NCBI RefSeq assembly: GCF_036421855.1
Contig: NZ_JAZGOK010000001.1
DNA: 64,000 nucleotides
Reading direction: 5' to 3' (one strand)
From: Georgenia_B sunbinii
Lineage (GTDB): Bacteria > Actinomycetota > Actinomycetes > Actinomycetales > Actinomycetaceae
Positions 27,972 to 36,566 of this stretch are shown here, one piece after another. Below the pieces are notes generated by a model. The model did not search any database, had not been told where the DNA came from, and worked only from the letters and a program-made list of their open reading frames with translations. The position numbers and the translations under genes were made by a program. Position 1 is the stretch's first letter. Every line of letters starts with the position of its first letter.

Positions 27972-29061
27972 TCTGGTCGGCGGCCGCGGCGAGCCGGTCC
28001 GCGGCGTCGAGCTCGACGGCGGAGGCAATGAGCGCGGCGAGGTCACCGTCGAGGACGTGGTCGAGGTTGTAGGCCTTGAACCCGGTGCGGTGGTCGGCGA
28101 TCCGGTTCTCCGGATAGTTGTAGGTACGGATCCGCTCGGAGCGGTCCACGGTGCGCACCTGCAGCCGGCGGGACGCCGAGGCGGCCGCCTGGGCCTCCTC
28201 CTGGCGGGCGGCGAGCAACCTCGCACGCAGCACCCGCATCGCCTGCTCCCGGTTCTGCAGCTGGGACTTCTCGTTCTGCATCGACACCACGATCCCGGTG
28301 GGCTCGTGGGTGATACGGACCGCTGAGTCGGTGGTGTTGACGCTCTGACCGCCGGGCCCGGAGGACCGGTAGACGTCGATCCGCAGGTCGTTGGCGTCGA
28401 TCTCGATCTCACCGGGATCGTCGACCTCTGGCAGCACGAGCACCCCGGCTGCCGAGGTGTGGATCCGCCCCTGGGACTCGGTCACCGGCACCCGCTGGAC
28501 CCGATGGACCCCGCCCTCGTACTTGAGGTTGGCCCAGACGCCGTCGGCCGGGTCCTGCAACGCGCCGCGGGACTTCACCGCGACGGAGACGTCCTTGTAG
28601 CCGCCGAGGTCGGACGCGGTGGCGTCGAGCAGCTGGGTGCTCCAGCCCTGCCGCTCTGCGTAGCGCAGGTACATCCGCAGCAGGTCGCCGGCGAACAGCG
28701 CCGACTCCTCGCCGCCCTCCCCCGCCTTGATCTCCAGGATGACGTCGCGCGCGTCGTCCGGGTCGCGCGGCACGAGAACCTCACGCAGCTCGTCGGCGGC
28801 AGTCTGGACCACCTCGCGCAGCTGCGGCAGCTCGTCGGCGAAGGACTGGTCGACCTCCGCCAGCTCGGCCGCCGCCTCGGCGTCGTCGCTGGCGCGGCGC
28901 CAGGCAGCGAACGCCGCCACGATCCGGGACAGCTCGGCGTAGCGCCGCCCGAGCCGCTTGGCACGGCCGGCGTCGGCGTGGATGGCAGGGTCGGCGAGCT
29001 CCTCCTCGAGCTGCGCGTGCTCGGCGAGCAACGGCTCGACCGCACCGAAGTCCTCAGTCAT
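27964..29061 (-). CDS. prfA: Peptide chain release factor 1
   Basis: 365 aa. GGQ motif at residues 237-239 (SSGPGGQSVN) for peptidyl-tRNA hydrolysis and the PVT tripeptide at 192-194 (consensus PxT) that reads UAA/UAG. The N-terminal coiled coil and GEGGEES segment are normal. ATG start at 29061; overlaps prmC by 8 nt at its 3' end, matching the functional pair of factor and its methyltransferase. Confidence 0.98.
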   Translation of the reverse strand: MTEDFGAVEPLLAEHAQLEEELADPAIHADAGRAKRLGRRYAELSRIVAAFAAWRRASDDAEAAAELAEVDQSFADELPQLREVVQTAADELREVLVPRDPDDARDVILEIKAGEGGEESALFAGDLLRMYLRYAERQGWSTQLLDATASDLGGYKDVSVAVKSRGALQDPADGVWANLKYEGGVHRVQRVPVTESQGRIHTSAAGVLVLPEVDDPGEIEIDANDLRIDVYRSSGPGGQSVNTTDSAVRITHEPTGIVVSMQNEKSQLQNREQAMRVLRARLLAARQEEAQAAASASRRLQVRTVDRSERIRTYNYPENRIADHRTGFKAYNLDHVLDGDLAALIASAVELDAADRLAAAADQNA

Positions 29062-29137
29062 GGCGACCGCTTCTCCCTGTCATGTCAGTCCGTCCGGAAC
29101 CACCGTCGCACCGGTCCACCGGGCCGGGATGCAACAA

Positions 29138-29187
29138 CGCCGGCGAGACCTGGACCTGACACTGGTGTCGGCCCGGTCCCGCCGGCG
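29138..29187 (-). terminator. Branched stem-loop after rpmE
   Basis: CGCCGGCG (29180-29187) pairs with CGCCGGCG (29138-29145). Inside are GGACC/GGTCC and a small hairpin GACAC-TG-GTGTC. It begins 13 nt after the rpmE stop and before prfA. No T-run. Confidence 0.45.
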
Positions 29188-29199
29188 CTGTGAAGGTCG

Positions 29200-29418
29200 C
29201 TACTTGCTCGCGGCCCGCTTGCCGTAACGCTGCTCGAAGCGCGCCACGCGGCCACCGGTGTCGAGGATCTTCTGCTTGCCCGTGTAGAACGGGTGGCAGG
29301 CGCTGCACACGTCAGCGTGCATCTCGCCGCTGGTGACGGTCGACCGGGTCTCGAAGGTGTTTCCACAGGTACAGGTGACCGTGGTGGCCACGTACTCGGG
29401 GTGAATTCCCTGCTTCAT
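29200..29418 (-). CDS. rpmE: 50S ribosomal protein L31, zinc-binding (C+) form
   Basis: 72 aa. MKQGIHPEYV start and TVTCTCGNTFETRST, then HADVCSACHPFYTGKQKILDTGGRVARFEQRYG. The Cys pairs in CTCG and CSAC show the zinc-containing C+ paralogue, which is normally used when zinc is plentiful. The gene sits alone between rho and prfA with about 150 nt on both sides, so it probably has its own promoter. Confidence 0.97.
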   Translation of the reverse strand: MKQGIHPEYVATTVTCTCGNTFETRSTVTSGEMHADVCSACHPFYTGKQKILDTGGRVARFEQRYGKRAASK

Positions 29419-29571
29419 GCTGTCTCCTTGGGGTGCTGTGCCGCCGGGTCGGACGTGATGACCACGCCCGTGAACCGGCGAGCCGACGGTCCATCTTGGC
29501 AGAACCACGCGCTGCCGGAAAATCTTCCCGGTCACGAGGGGCAGTGACGCTCCCCACTCCCGGCCGTGAGA

Positions 29572-31623
29572 TCAGTCGCTGCCCATGCCGGGCGTCGTCT
29601 TCTGCACGGTGAGCAGGAACTCGGCGTTCGAGCTCGTGTCGCGCAGCTTGCCCATGAGCAGCTCGATCGCCTGCTGCTGGTCGAGCGCCGCCATCACTCG
29701 GCGGAGCTTCCACATGATCTTCAGCTCCTCGGCGGACAGCAACCACTCCTCGCGGCGGGTACCGGAGGCATTGATGTCCACCGCCGGGAAGATCCGCTTG
29801 TCCGCGAGCGAGCGGGACAGCCGCAGCTCCATGTTCCCGGTGCCCTTGAACTCCTCGAAGATGACCTCGTCCATCTTCGAGCCGGTCTCCACCAGCGCGG
29901 AGGCCAAGATCGTCAGCGAGCCGCCGTCCTCGATGTTGCGGGCCGCACCGAAGAACCGCTTGGGCGGGTAGAGCGCGGAGGCGTCCACCCCGCCGGAGAG
30001 GATCCGGCCCGACGCCGGCGCGGCGAGGTTGTAGGCCCGCGACAACCGGGTGATGGAGTCGAGGAGCACGACGACGTCCTGCCCGAGCTCGACCAGACGC
30101 TTGGCACGCTCGATGGCGAGCTCCGCGACGATGGTGTGGTCGGTGGCCGGCCGGTCGAAGGTGGAGGCGATGACCTCACCCTTGACCGTGCGCTCCATGT
30201 CGGTGACCTCCTCCGGCCGCTCGTCGACGAGTACGACCATGAGGTGGACCTCGGGGTTGTTCGTCGAGATGGCGTTGGCGATCTGCTGCATGATGATCGT
30301 CTTGCCCGCCTTGGGCGGCGCGACGATCAGGCCGCGCTGCCCCTTGCCGATGGGCGCGACGAGGTCGATGACCCGGGCGGCCGTGGCCGAGGCAGCCGTC
30401 TCCAGCCGCAGGTGCTCCTGCGGGTAGAGCGGGGTGAGCTTGGCGAACTCCGGGCGCTGCCGCATCCCGTCGACGGGTGCTCCGTTGACGGTGTCCAGGC
30501 GCACCAGCGCGTTGAACTTCTGGCGCTGCTGCTGCTGAGACTCGCCCTCCTGCGGCTGGCGGACCGCACCGCTGACGGCGTCACCGCGGCGCAGGCCGTA
30601 CTTGCGGACCTGGTTGAGCGAGACGTAGACGTCGTTCGGCCCCGGGAGGTAGCCGCTGGTACGGACGAAGGCGTAGCTCTCGAGGACGTCGAGAATTCCG
30701 GCGACGGGCAGCAGGACGTCGTCCTCGCTGACCTCCGGCACCTCGTAGCCGGAGAACTCGCCGGTGCCGCGGCGCTTACGGTTGCGGTCGCGGCTGCGGC
30801 GACGGCCCCGTGCACGCTCGTCGGCGTCGCGGCCGCCGGCCTGGTCCTGGTTGGGCTGCGAGGACTGCGAGGACTGCGAGGACTGCTGCTGGCGGCCGTC
30901 GCGGCGGGCGGCCTGCTCGGCCTCGACCTCGTCCCGCGGGGCCGGCAGCTCGATGGCGTCGAGGGACCGCAGCGCGCGCTCCCGTCGCTCCGGCTGCTCG
31001 CGCTGCTCAGCCTGACCACGCTGCTCAGCCTGACCACGCTGCTCAGCCTGGTCACGCCTCGGCGCGCGCTCGCGGCGCTCCGGCTGCTCACGCTGCTCGG
31101 ACTGGTCGCGTTGCTCGCGCCGGGGGGCACGCTCGGGGGCGGCAGCCGGCTCGGCGACGGCGACCGGCTCGGCGGCGTCGTCGATCGCCGACGCCCGTCC
31201 GGCGGTGTCGGGGCTGCCGGCGGCTGCCGACACCCGGCGTCGCCTCGGGCGGCCGCCGTTCCCGGCGGGTGCCGTGTCCGACGACGACGCGTCTGACGCC
31301 GACGCGTCCGACGACGGCGTCGACGTGGGCTCGTCGACCACGGCCGGTGCCGGGGCGTCGGCGGCCGTCGTGGGGGCGGCGCTCGGCGACTTCTTCGCCC
31401 GCGGCCGCTCGGCCGGCGGCGTCGTGCCCGGCGGCTGCGCCGCTGCGGGGCCACCGGCACGAGCCTCGCGGATGGCGGTGACGAGGTCACTCTTGCGAAG
31501 CCGGCCGGTGCCCTTGAGACCGAGCTGTGAGGCCATCGCCTGGAGCTCGGGGAGGCGCAGCGCGCTCAGCGAACCGGTGCTCGCCCCATCGCGGGCCACG
31601 GTGGCATCAAGCTGTTCTGTCAC
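29572..31623 (-). CDS. rho: Transcription termination factor Rho with long disordered insert
   Basis: 683 aa against 419 in E. coli. Residues about 18-55 are the Rho N-terminal helical domain (LSALRLPELQAMASQLGLKG). About 56-270 is a low-complexity insert: first Ala/Pro/Ser-rich, then Arg/Gln/Glu-rich with repeats such as QAEQRGQ and REQPERRER, as in other actinobacterial Rho proteins. Then come the RNA-binding fold (SGYLPGPNDVYVSLNQVRKYGLRRGD) and the hexameric ATPase with P-loop APPKAGKT and the Q-loop/R-loop core. It terminates transcripts; with few T-run hairpins in this window, Rho may matter more here. Confidence 0.97.
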   Translation of the reverse strand: MTEQLDATVARDGASTGSLSALRLPELQAMASQLGLKGTGRLRKSDLVTAIREARAGGPAAAQPPGTTPPAERPRAKKSPSAAPTTAADAPAPAVVDEPTSTPSSDASASDASSSDTAPAGNGGRPRRRRVSAAAGSPDTAGRASAIDDAAEPVAVAEPAAAPERAPRREQRDQSEQREQPERRERAPRRDQAEQRGQAEQRGQAEQREQPERRERALRSLDAIELPAPRDEVEAEQAARRDGRQQQSSQSSQSSQPNQDQAGGRDADERARGRRRSRDRNRKRRGTGEFSGYEVPEVSEDDVLLPVAGILDVLESYAFVRTSGYLPGPNDVYVSLNQVRKYGLRRGDAVSGAVRQPQEGESQQQQRQKFNALVRLDTVNGAPVDGMRQRPEFAKLTPLYPQEHLRLETAASATAARVIDLVAPIGKGQRGLIVAPPKAGKTIIMQQIANAISTNNPEVHLMVVLVDERPEEVTDMERTVKGEVIASTFDRPATDHTIVAELAIERAKRLVELGQDVVVLLDSITRLSRAYNLAAPASGRILSGGVDASALYPPKRFFGAARNIEDGGSLTILASALVETGSKMDEVIFEEFKGTGNMELRLSRSLADKRIFPAVDINASGTRREEWLLSAEELKIMWKLRRVMAALDQQQAIELLMGKLRDTSSNAEFLLTVQKTTPGMGSD

Positions 31624-31790
31624 GAGGTTCCTTCCCTCGGGAGTCGGTCCACAGACCGGGTGAACCCGGCGCAGGGGCGCCGGGGCGAGGATGTCCGCGC
31701 TGCCGCGACCGAAGACACGGCACGGGATCGGGGAGGCGCTTCAGCACGACGTCGAATCGAGAGGATCCCGCTGGCACCGAAGCACCAGCC

Positions 31791-31796
31791 ACTGTA
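31791..31796 (-). promoter_or_regulatory. -10 box TACAGT in the rho leader
   Basis: TACAGT (coding strand) lies about 170 nt before the rho start, 28 nt after the thrB stop, in a 201-nt gap. A GC stem GCTGG/CCAGC follows. It suggests a separate rho promoter with a long leader, which could serve autoregulation. No convincing -35 box. Confidence 0.35.
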
Positions 31797-31824
31797 GCAG
31801 CATGCTCGCACGTGCCGCGGCCGG

Positions 31825-32727
31825 TCAGGCAGGAGCGACGATCTGGGCCCCGTGCGTCGCCACCGTCGGGACGTGCACCTGCCAGCCGTGACGGACGAAG
31901 GTCGCCACCTGGGCCTCGCTCGTACGGGTGAGCACCAGCACGCTGGGGCCGGCGCCGGACACCACCGCCGGCAGCCCGAGCTCGCGCATCGTGTCGACCA
32001 CCTGGAGCGACTCGGCCATGACGGCGGCTCGCTGACGCTGGTGGATCCGGTCCTCGGTGGCCGCGAGCAGCAGGTCGGGCCGGCGGCCGAGGGCGACGAC
32101 GAGCAGCGCGGCCCGGCCCGCGTTGAACGCCGCGTCGGCGTGGCTGACCCGGTGCGGCAGCACCGAGCGGGCCTCGTGGGTGAGCAACGCACCGGGCGGC
32201 ACGAGCACCGTCGGCTGGATGAACGTGCCGACGTCGATGGAAGCGGCGGCCGGGCCGTCGGCGCCGGTCCACGCGACGGTCGCACCGCCGTGGAGCGCGG
32301 GAGCGGCGTTGTCGGGGTGGCCCTCGATCTCGGTCGCCAGCGCGAGCACCGCACGGTCGTCGAGCGCCTCGGGCTCGTCGACCAGTCCCCGGGCCGCGAC
32401 GAGGCCGGCGACCACCGCGGCGGCCGAGGACCCGAGCCCTCGCCCGTGCGGGATGCGGTTGCGGCAGCTGAGCTCGAGCCCTGCCTGCGGTGCCCCGACG
32501 TGGTCGAGCCCGATGCGGATGGCACGCACCACCAGGTGGTCCTCGCCGTCGGGCAGGGTGCCGGCCCCGCTGCCGGTGACGGTCACCCGGGTGGCACCGG
32601 TGGTGGCCCGCACCTCGATGCGGTCGGTGATGTCGAGGGCCAGGCCGAGGGCGTCGAAGCCGGGCCCGAGGTTGGCACTGGTGGCCGGCACGGTCACCGC
32701 GACGTGGTCCCGGGCGAGGCGAGCCAC
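31825..32727 (-). CDS. thrB: Homoserine kinase
   Basis: 300 aa GHMP kinase. VTVPATSANLGPGFDALGLAL is motif 1 and PHGRGLGSSAAAVVAGL the ATP-binding glycine-rich motif 2 (near residues 92-108); the C-terminal SGAGPSVLVL is motif 3. Phosphorylates homoserine before ThrC acts. One nucleotide separates it from thrC, so the pair is translated together. Confidence 0.97.
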   Translation of the reverse strand: MARLARDHVAVTVPATSANLGPGFDALGLALDITDRIEVRATTGATRVTVTGSGAGTLPDGEDHLVVRAIRIGLDHVGAPQAGLELSCRNRIPHGRGLGSSAAAVVAGLVAARGLVDEPEALDDRAVLALATEIEGHPDNAAPALHGGATVAWTGADGPAAASIDVGTFIQPTVLVPPGALLTHEARSVLPHRVSHADAAFNAGRAALLVVALGRRPDLLLAATEDRIHQRQRAAVMAESLQVVDTMRELGLPAVVSGAGPSVLVLTRTSEAQVATFVRHGWQVHVPTVATHGAQIVAPA

Positions 32728-32728
32728 C

Positions 32729-33805
32729 TCAGTCCAGCCCGAGGGCGCGGGCGGCGGTGGCGAGGTCCGCCGGGATCACCTCGGGCTCGACCGAGGTCGC
32801 CCCGAGCGCGGTGGCGGTGTCCTTGAGACCGTTGCCGGTGACGGTGCACACGATGGTGGCGCCGGCGGGGACCGCCCCGCGCTCGGCGGCCTGGAGCAGC
32901 CCCGCGACGCTCGCCGCGGACGCCGGCTCGACGAACACGCCGACCTCGCGGGCCAGCAGTGCCTGGGCGTCGAGGATCTGGGCGTCGCTCACCGCGTCGA
33001 TCCAGCCGCCGGACTCGTCGCGGGCCGCGATGGCGAGGTCCCACGAGGCCGGGTTGCCGATCCGGATGGCGGTCGCGACGGTCTCCGGGTTCTCCACGGG
33101 CGCGCCCTTGACGAGCGGCGCCGCACCGTCGGCCTGCACGCCCCACATCTGCGGGGTACGGGTGGCCACGGCCGCCAGCCCCGGCGCCGCGGTGGCGTAC
33201 TCCTTGTAGCCCATCCAGTAGGCGGAGATGTTCCCGGCGTTGCCCACCGGCAGCACGTGGATGTCCGGGGCGTCGCCGAGCGCGTCGACGACCTCGAAGG
33301 CGGCCGTCTTCTGGCCCTGGAGCCGGAACGGGTTGACCGAGTTCACCAGCGCGACCGGGTACCGCTCGGCGAGGCCGCGCACGATGGTCAGGCAGTCATC
33401 GAAGTTGCCGTCGACGGCGAGCAGCGTGGCCCCGTGGACGATCGCCTGGGCGAGCTTGCCGGCGGCGATCTTCCCGGCGGGCAGCACGACGGCGCAGCCG
33501 AGGCCGGCGTGGGCGGCGTAGGCCGCCGCGGACGCCGAGGTGTTCCCGGTCGAGGCGCACACCACCATCTCGGTGTCGGTCGCGGCGACCTTCGACATCG
33601 CCATCGTCATGCCACGGTCCTTGAACGAGCCCGTGGGGTTGGCCCCCTCGACCTTGACGTAGACCCGGGCGCCGACCCGGCTGCTCAGCGCCGGTGCCTC
33701 GACGAGAGGGGTCCCGCCCTCCCCCAGCGTGACGACCGGGTCGCCGTCGCCGACCGGCAGCCGGTCGGCGTACTCGGTGATGATGCCGCGCCAGTGGTGC
33801 GCCAT
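32729..33805 (-). CDS. thrC: Threonine synthase
   Basis: 358 aa PLP enzyme of the short class. The PLP lysine is K62 in NPTGSFKDRGM; CASTGNTSASAAAYAAHAGL and PVGNAGNISAYW are the phosphate and cofactor loops. Converts O-phosphohomoserine to threonine. Its ATG shares one base with the hom stop (TAATG). Confidence 0.97.
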   Translation of the reverse strand: MAHHWRGIITEYADRLPVGDGDPVVTLGEGGTPLVEAPALSSRVGARVYVKVEGANPTGSFKDRGMTMAMSKVAATDTEMVVCASTGNTSASAAAYAAHAGLGCAVVLPAGKIAAGKLAQAIVHGATLLAVDGNFDDCLTIVRGLAERYPVALVNSVNPFRLQGQKTAAFEVVDALGDAPDIHVLPVGNAGNISAYWMGYKEYATAAPGLAAVATRTPQMWGVQADGAAPLVKGAPVENPETVATAIRIGNPASWDLAIAARDESGGWIDAVSDAQILDAQALLAREVGVFVEPASAASVAGLLQAAERGAVPAGATIVCTVTGNGLKDTATALGATSVEPEVIPADLATAARALGLD

Positions 33806-35109
33806 TACTCGTCCTCCACCCTCGTGACGGCCAGCACACGCTTGACCGCCGGAATACGTGCCACGGAGTCGGCCGTGGCCGCCAGTGCTGCTTCGTTGCC
33901 GCGGTGGGTGACGACGACGAGCTCGGCGCCCCCCGGCGACGGCGTCGACGTCTGGGCCACGGTCTGGATCGACACGCCGTGCTCGCCGAAGGCCCCGGCG
34001 ATGCTCGCGAGCACGCCCGGGACGTCGTCGACCTCGAGCCGGAGCTGGAACTGCGTCGTCACCGCGGCGCTGCCGAGCACCGGCAGGTCCGCGTACCGCG
34101 ACTCCGCCGGGCCCAGTCCGCCGTCCACCCGGTTGCGGATGGCCGCGACCATGTCGCCGAGCACCGCGGAGGCCGTGGGGGCCCCGCCGGCGCCCTGGCC
34201 GTAGAACATCAGCCGGCCGGCGGCCGCGGCGTCGACGACGACGGCGTTGAACGCGCCGTGCACCGTGGCCAGGGGGTGGTCGAGGGGCAGCAGTGTCGGG
34301 TGGACCCGCACCGTGATGCCCTCGCCGTCGTCGTGCTGGCGCCGCTCGGCGATCGCGAGCAGCTTGATCACGTGGTTGCTGTCCGCGGCGGCGGCGACGT
34401 CACCGGCGGTGACGTAGCGGATGCCCTCGACGGGCACGTCGTCGATGCTCACCCGGGTGTGGAAGGCCAGCGACGCGAGGATCGCGATCTTGGCGGCGGC
34501 GTCGTGGCCGTCGATGTCGGCGGTCGGGTCGGCCTCTGCGTAGCCCAGTGCCTGGGCGTCCGCCAGCGCCTCGCCGAAGCCCACCCCGCGGGTGGTCATC
34601 TCGTCGAGGATGAAGTTCGTCGTGCCGTTGACGATGCCGAGCACCCGGTCGACCCGGTCCCCGGCAAGCGCCTCGCGCACCCCGCGGACCACCGGGACGG
34701 CACCGGCGACGGCGGCCTCGTAATAGACGTCCACGCCCCGCTCCTCGGCGGCGCCGTAGATCTCCGGGCCGTGCGCGGCGAGCAGCGCCTTGTTGGCGGT
34801 GACGACGCTCGCGCCGGCCGCGATGGCGGCGAGCACGAGCGTCCGGGCCGGCTCGATGCCGCCGATGAGCTCGACGACGAGGTCGCTGCGACGCACCAGG
34901 CCCTCGGCGTCGGTGGTGAGCAGCTCTCCCGGCACCACCGGGTCGCGCGGCGCGTCGACGTCGCGCACCGCGATGCCGACGAGCTCGATGCGTGCGCGGG
35001 TGCGCGGGCCGAGGTCGTCGGCCTGTTCGTGCAGCAGGCGGACGACCTCGGTCCCCACGGTGCCGCACCCAAGGACGGCAACACGCACCGTCTGGAGCTC
35101 CTGCGTCAT
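33805..35109 (-). CDS. hom: Homoserine dehydrogenase
   Basis: 434 aa. NAD(P)-binding VRVAVLGCGTVGTEV (near residues 7-21), catalytic core with ANKALLAAHG and GYAEADPTADIDGHDAAAKIAIL, and a C-terminal ACT domain (LRLEVDDVPGVLASIAGAFGEHGVSIQTVAQ, about 350-430) for threonine feedback. The ATG at 35109 follows GGAAGGA; the frame extends upstream but that part overlaps the terminator and promoter region. Monofunctional: no aspartokinase domain. Confidence 0.97.
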   Translation of the reverse strand: MTQELQTVRVAVLGCGTVGTEVVRLLHEQADDLGPRTRARIELVGIAVRDVDAPRDPVVPGELLTTDAEGLVRRSDLVVELIGGIEPARTLVLAAIAAGASVVTANKALLAAHGPEIYGAAEERGVDVYYEAAVAGAVPVVRGVREALAGDRVDRVLGIVNGTTNFILDEMTTRGVGFGEALADAQALGYAEADPTADIDGHDAAAKIAILASLAFHTRVSIDDVPVEGIRYVTAGDVAAAADSNHVIKLLAIAERRQHDDGEGITVRVHPTLLPLDHPLATVHGAFNAVVVDAAAAGRLMFYGQGAGGAPTASAVLGDMVAAIRNRVDGGLGPAESRYADLPVLGSAAVTTQFQLRLEVDDVPGVLASIAGAFGEHGVSIQTVAQTSTPSPGGAELVVVTHRGNEAALAATADSVARIPAVKRVLAVTRVEDE

Positions 35110-35138
35110 CGACTTCCTTCCGCTCGTGGTCTGGCGCC

Positions 35139-35144
35139 AGGATA
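35139..35144 (-). promoter_or_regulatory. -10 box TATCCT before hom
   Basis: TATCCT lies about 30 nt upstream of the hom ATG and just after the lysA terminator stem, so hom-thrC-thrB probably has its own promoter. -35 not clear. Confidence 0.4.
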
Positions 35145-35151
35145 GGCGCGT

Positions 35152-35173
35152 GCCCGGCGATGCCTCGCCGGGC
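35152..35173 (-). terminator. Strong stem-loop between lysA and hom
   Basis: On the coding strand GCCCGGCGA pairs perfectly with TCGCCGGGC around a GGCA loop. It starts 23 nt after the lysA stop. No T-run. Confidence 0.65.
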
Positions 35174-35195
35174 GTCCACCCACCGGGTGGCGTCA

Positions 35196-36566
35196 TCAGC
35201 CGACGTCGAGGCCGAGGACGTCGTCCTCGGTCTCCGGGCGGACGATGAACCGGGCGCTGCCGGCGGTGACGGCGAGCACGCCCGGCCGCGGGACGTGGTT
35301 GTAGTTCGACGCCATCGACCGGCCGTAGGCGCCGGTGGCCGGCACCGCGAGGAGGTCACCCCGGCGGATGTCACCGGGCAGCGCGACGTCGTGGACCACG
35401 ATGTCACCGCTCTCGCAGTGCTTGCCGACGACGCGTGCGGGAACGGTCGACGCCACGCTCCGGCGGCCGGCGAGCGCCGCGGTGTAGTCGGCGCCGTAGA
35501 GCGCCGGCCGGATGTTGTCGCTCATCCCGCCGTCGACGGAGACGTACAGCCGGCTGCCGCCGTCCTCGAGGACGACCGGCTTGACGGTGCCGACCCGGTA
35601 GAGCGTGAGCGCGGCCGGCCCGACGACGGCGCGGCCGGGCTCCACCGAGATCCGTGGCGCGGTGGTGCCCAGCTCCTCGCAGGTGGCGCGCACGACGGTG
35701 GCGAGCATGGTGGCGATCGCCGCCGGCTCCGGCGGGGTGTCGGTCCCGGTGTAGGAGATGCCGTAGCCACCACCGAGGTCGAGCTCGGGCATGTCCTGGC
35801 CGTGGTCGACCGCGACGTCGCGACGCAGCGTCAGCAGCGCCCGGGCGGCGACCTCGAAGCCGGCGAGGTCGAGGATCTGGGAGCCGATGTGGGAATGGAG
35901 GCCCAGCAGGGTGAGCTCGGGCCGGGCGAGGACGGCGTCGACGGCGGCGCGCGCGGCGCCGCTGGCCAGCGAGAGGCCGAACTTCTGGTCCTCGTGCGCG
36001 GTGGCGATGAAGTCGTGGCCGCCGGCGTGGACACCGGTGGTCACCCGGACCATCACCGGGGCGGGCAGCCCGAGCCGGCCGGCGATGCCGGCGAGCCGGT
36101 CGATCTCCTCGAGGGAGTCGACCACGACGCGGCCGACCCCGGCACGCAGCGCGCGCTCGAGCTCGTCGTCGGACTTGTTGTTGCCGTGCAGCGCGAGGTC
36201 TCCGCCGGGCACCTGTGCGCGGAGGGCGGCCGCGAGCTCACCGCCGGTGGAGACGTCGACCCGCATACCCTCGTCGCGGACCCAGCGCAGCAGCGCCACC
36301 GAGGAGAACGCCTTGCTGGCGTAGTAGACGTCCGCGCCGGCGAGTGGCGCGAAGGCTTCCTCGAAGGCGGCCACGAAGGCCCGTGCCCGGGCTCGCACGT
36401 CGTCCTCGTCGAGCACGAACACCGGGGTGCCGAACTCCTCGGCAACCTGCCGCAGGTCGAGCCCGCCGGCCTCGAGCGCGCCGTCCCCGGTGCGCCGCAC
36501 CGAGGATGACCACGGCGTGCGCGGGTCTCCCGGGGTCGGCTCCGGGGCGGCTGCCGGCCGACTCAC
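35196..36566 (-). CDS. lysA: Diaminopimelate decarboxylase
   Basis: 456 aa alanine-racemase-fold PLP enzyme making lysine. PLP lysine K85 in YYASKAFSS; HGNNKSDDEL, a GGGYGISYTG phosphate loop and the substrate Cys in GKHCESGDIVV. GTG start at 36566, overlapping the argS stop (GTGA). Residues 1-40 are a Pro/Arg-rich lead typical of actinobacterial LysA. Confidence 0.97.
   Translation of the reverse strand: MSRPAAAPEPTPGDPRTPWSSSVRRTGDGALEAGGLDLRQVAEEFGTPVFVLDEDDVRARARAFVAAFEEAFAPLAGADVYYASKAFSSVALLRWVRDEGMRVDVSTGGELAAALRAQVPGGDLALHGNNKSDDELERALRAGVGRVVVDSLEEIDRLAGIAGRLGLPAPVMVRVTTGVHAGGHDFIATAHEDQKFGLSLASGAARAAVDAVLARPELTLLGLHSHIGSQILDLAGFEVAARALLTLRRDVAVDHGQDMPELDLGGGYGISYTGTDTPPEPAAIATMLATVVRATCEELGTTAPRISVEPGRAVVGPAALTLYRVGTVKPVVLEDGGSRLYVSVDGGMSDNIRPALYGADYTAALAGRRSVASTVPARVVGKHCESGDIVVHDVALPGDIRRGDLLAVPATGAYGRSMASNYNHVPRPGVLAVTAGSARFIVRPETEDDVLGLDVG

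Noticed and set aside
32727..33805. Frameshift or fusion among thrB, thrC and hom
   Set aside because: All three are full length with intact motifs; the close spacing is normal coupling.
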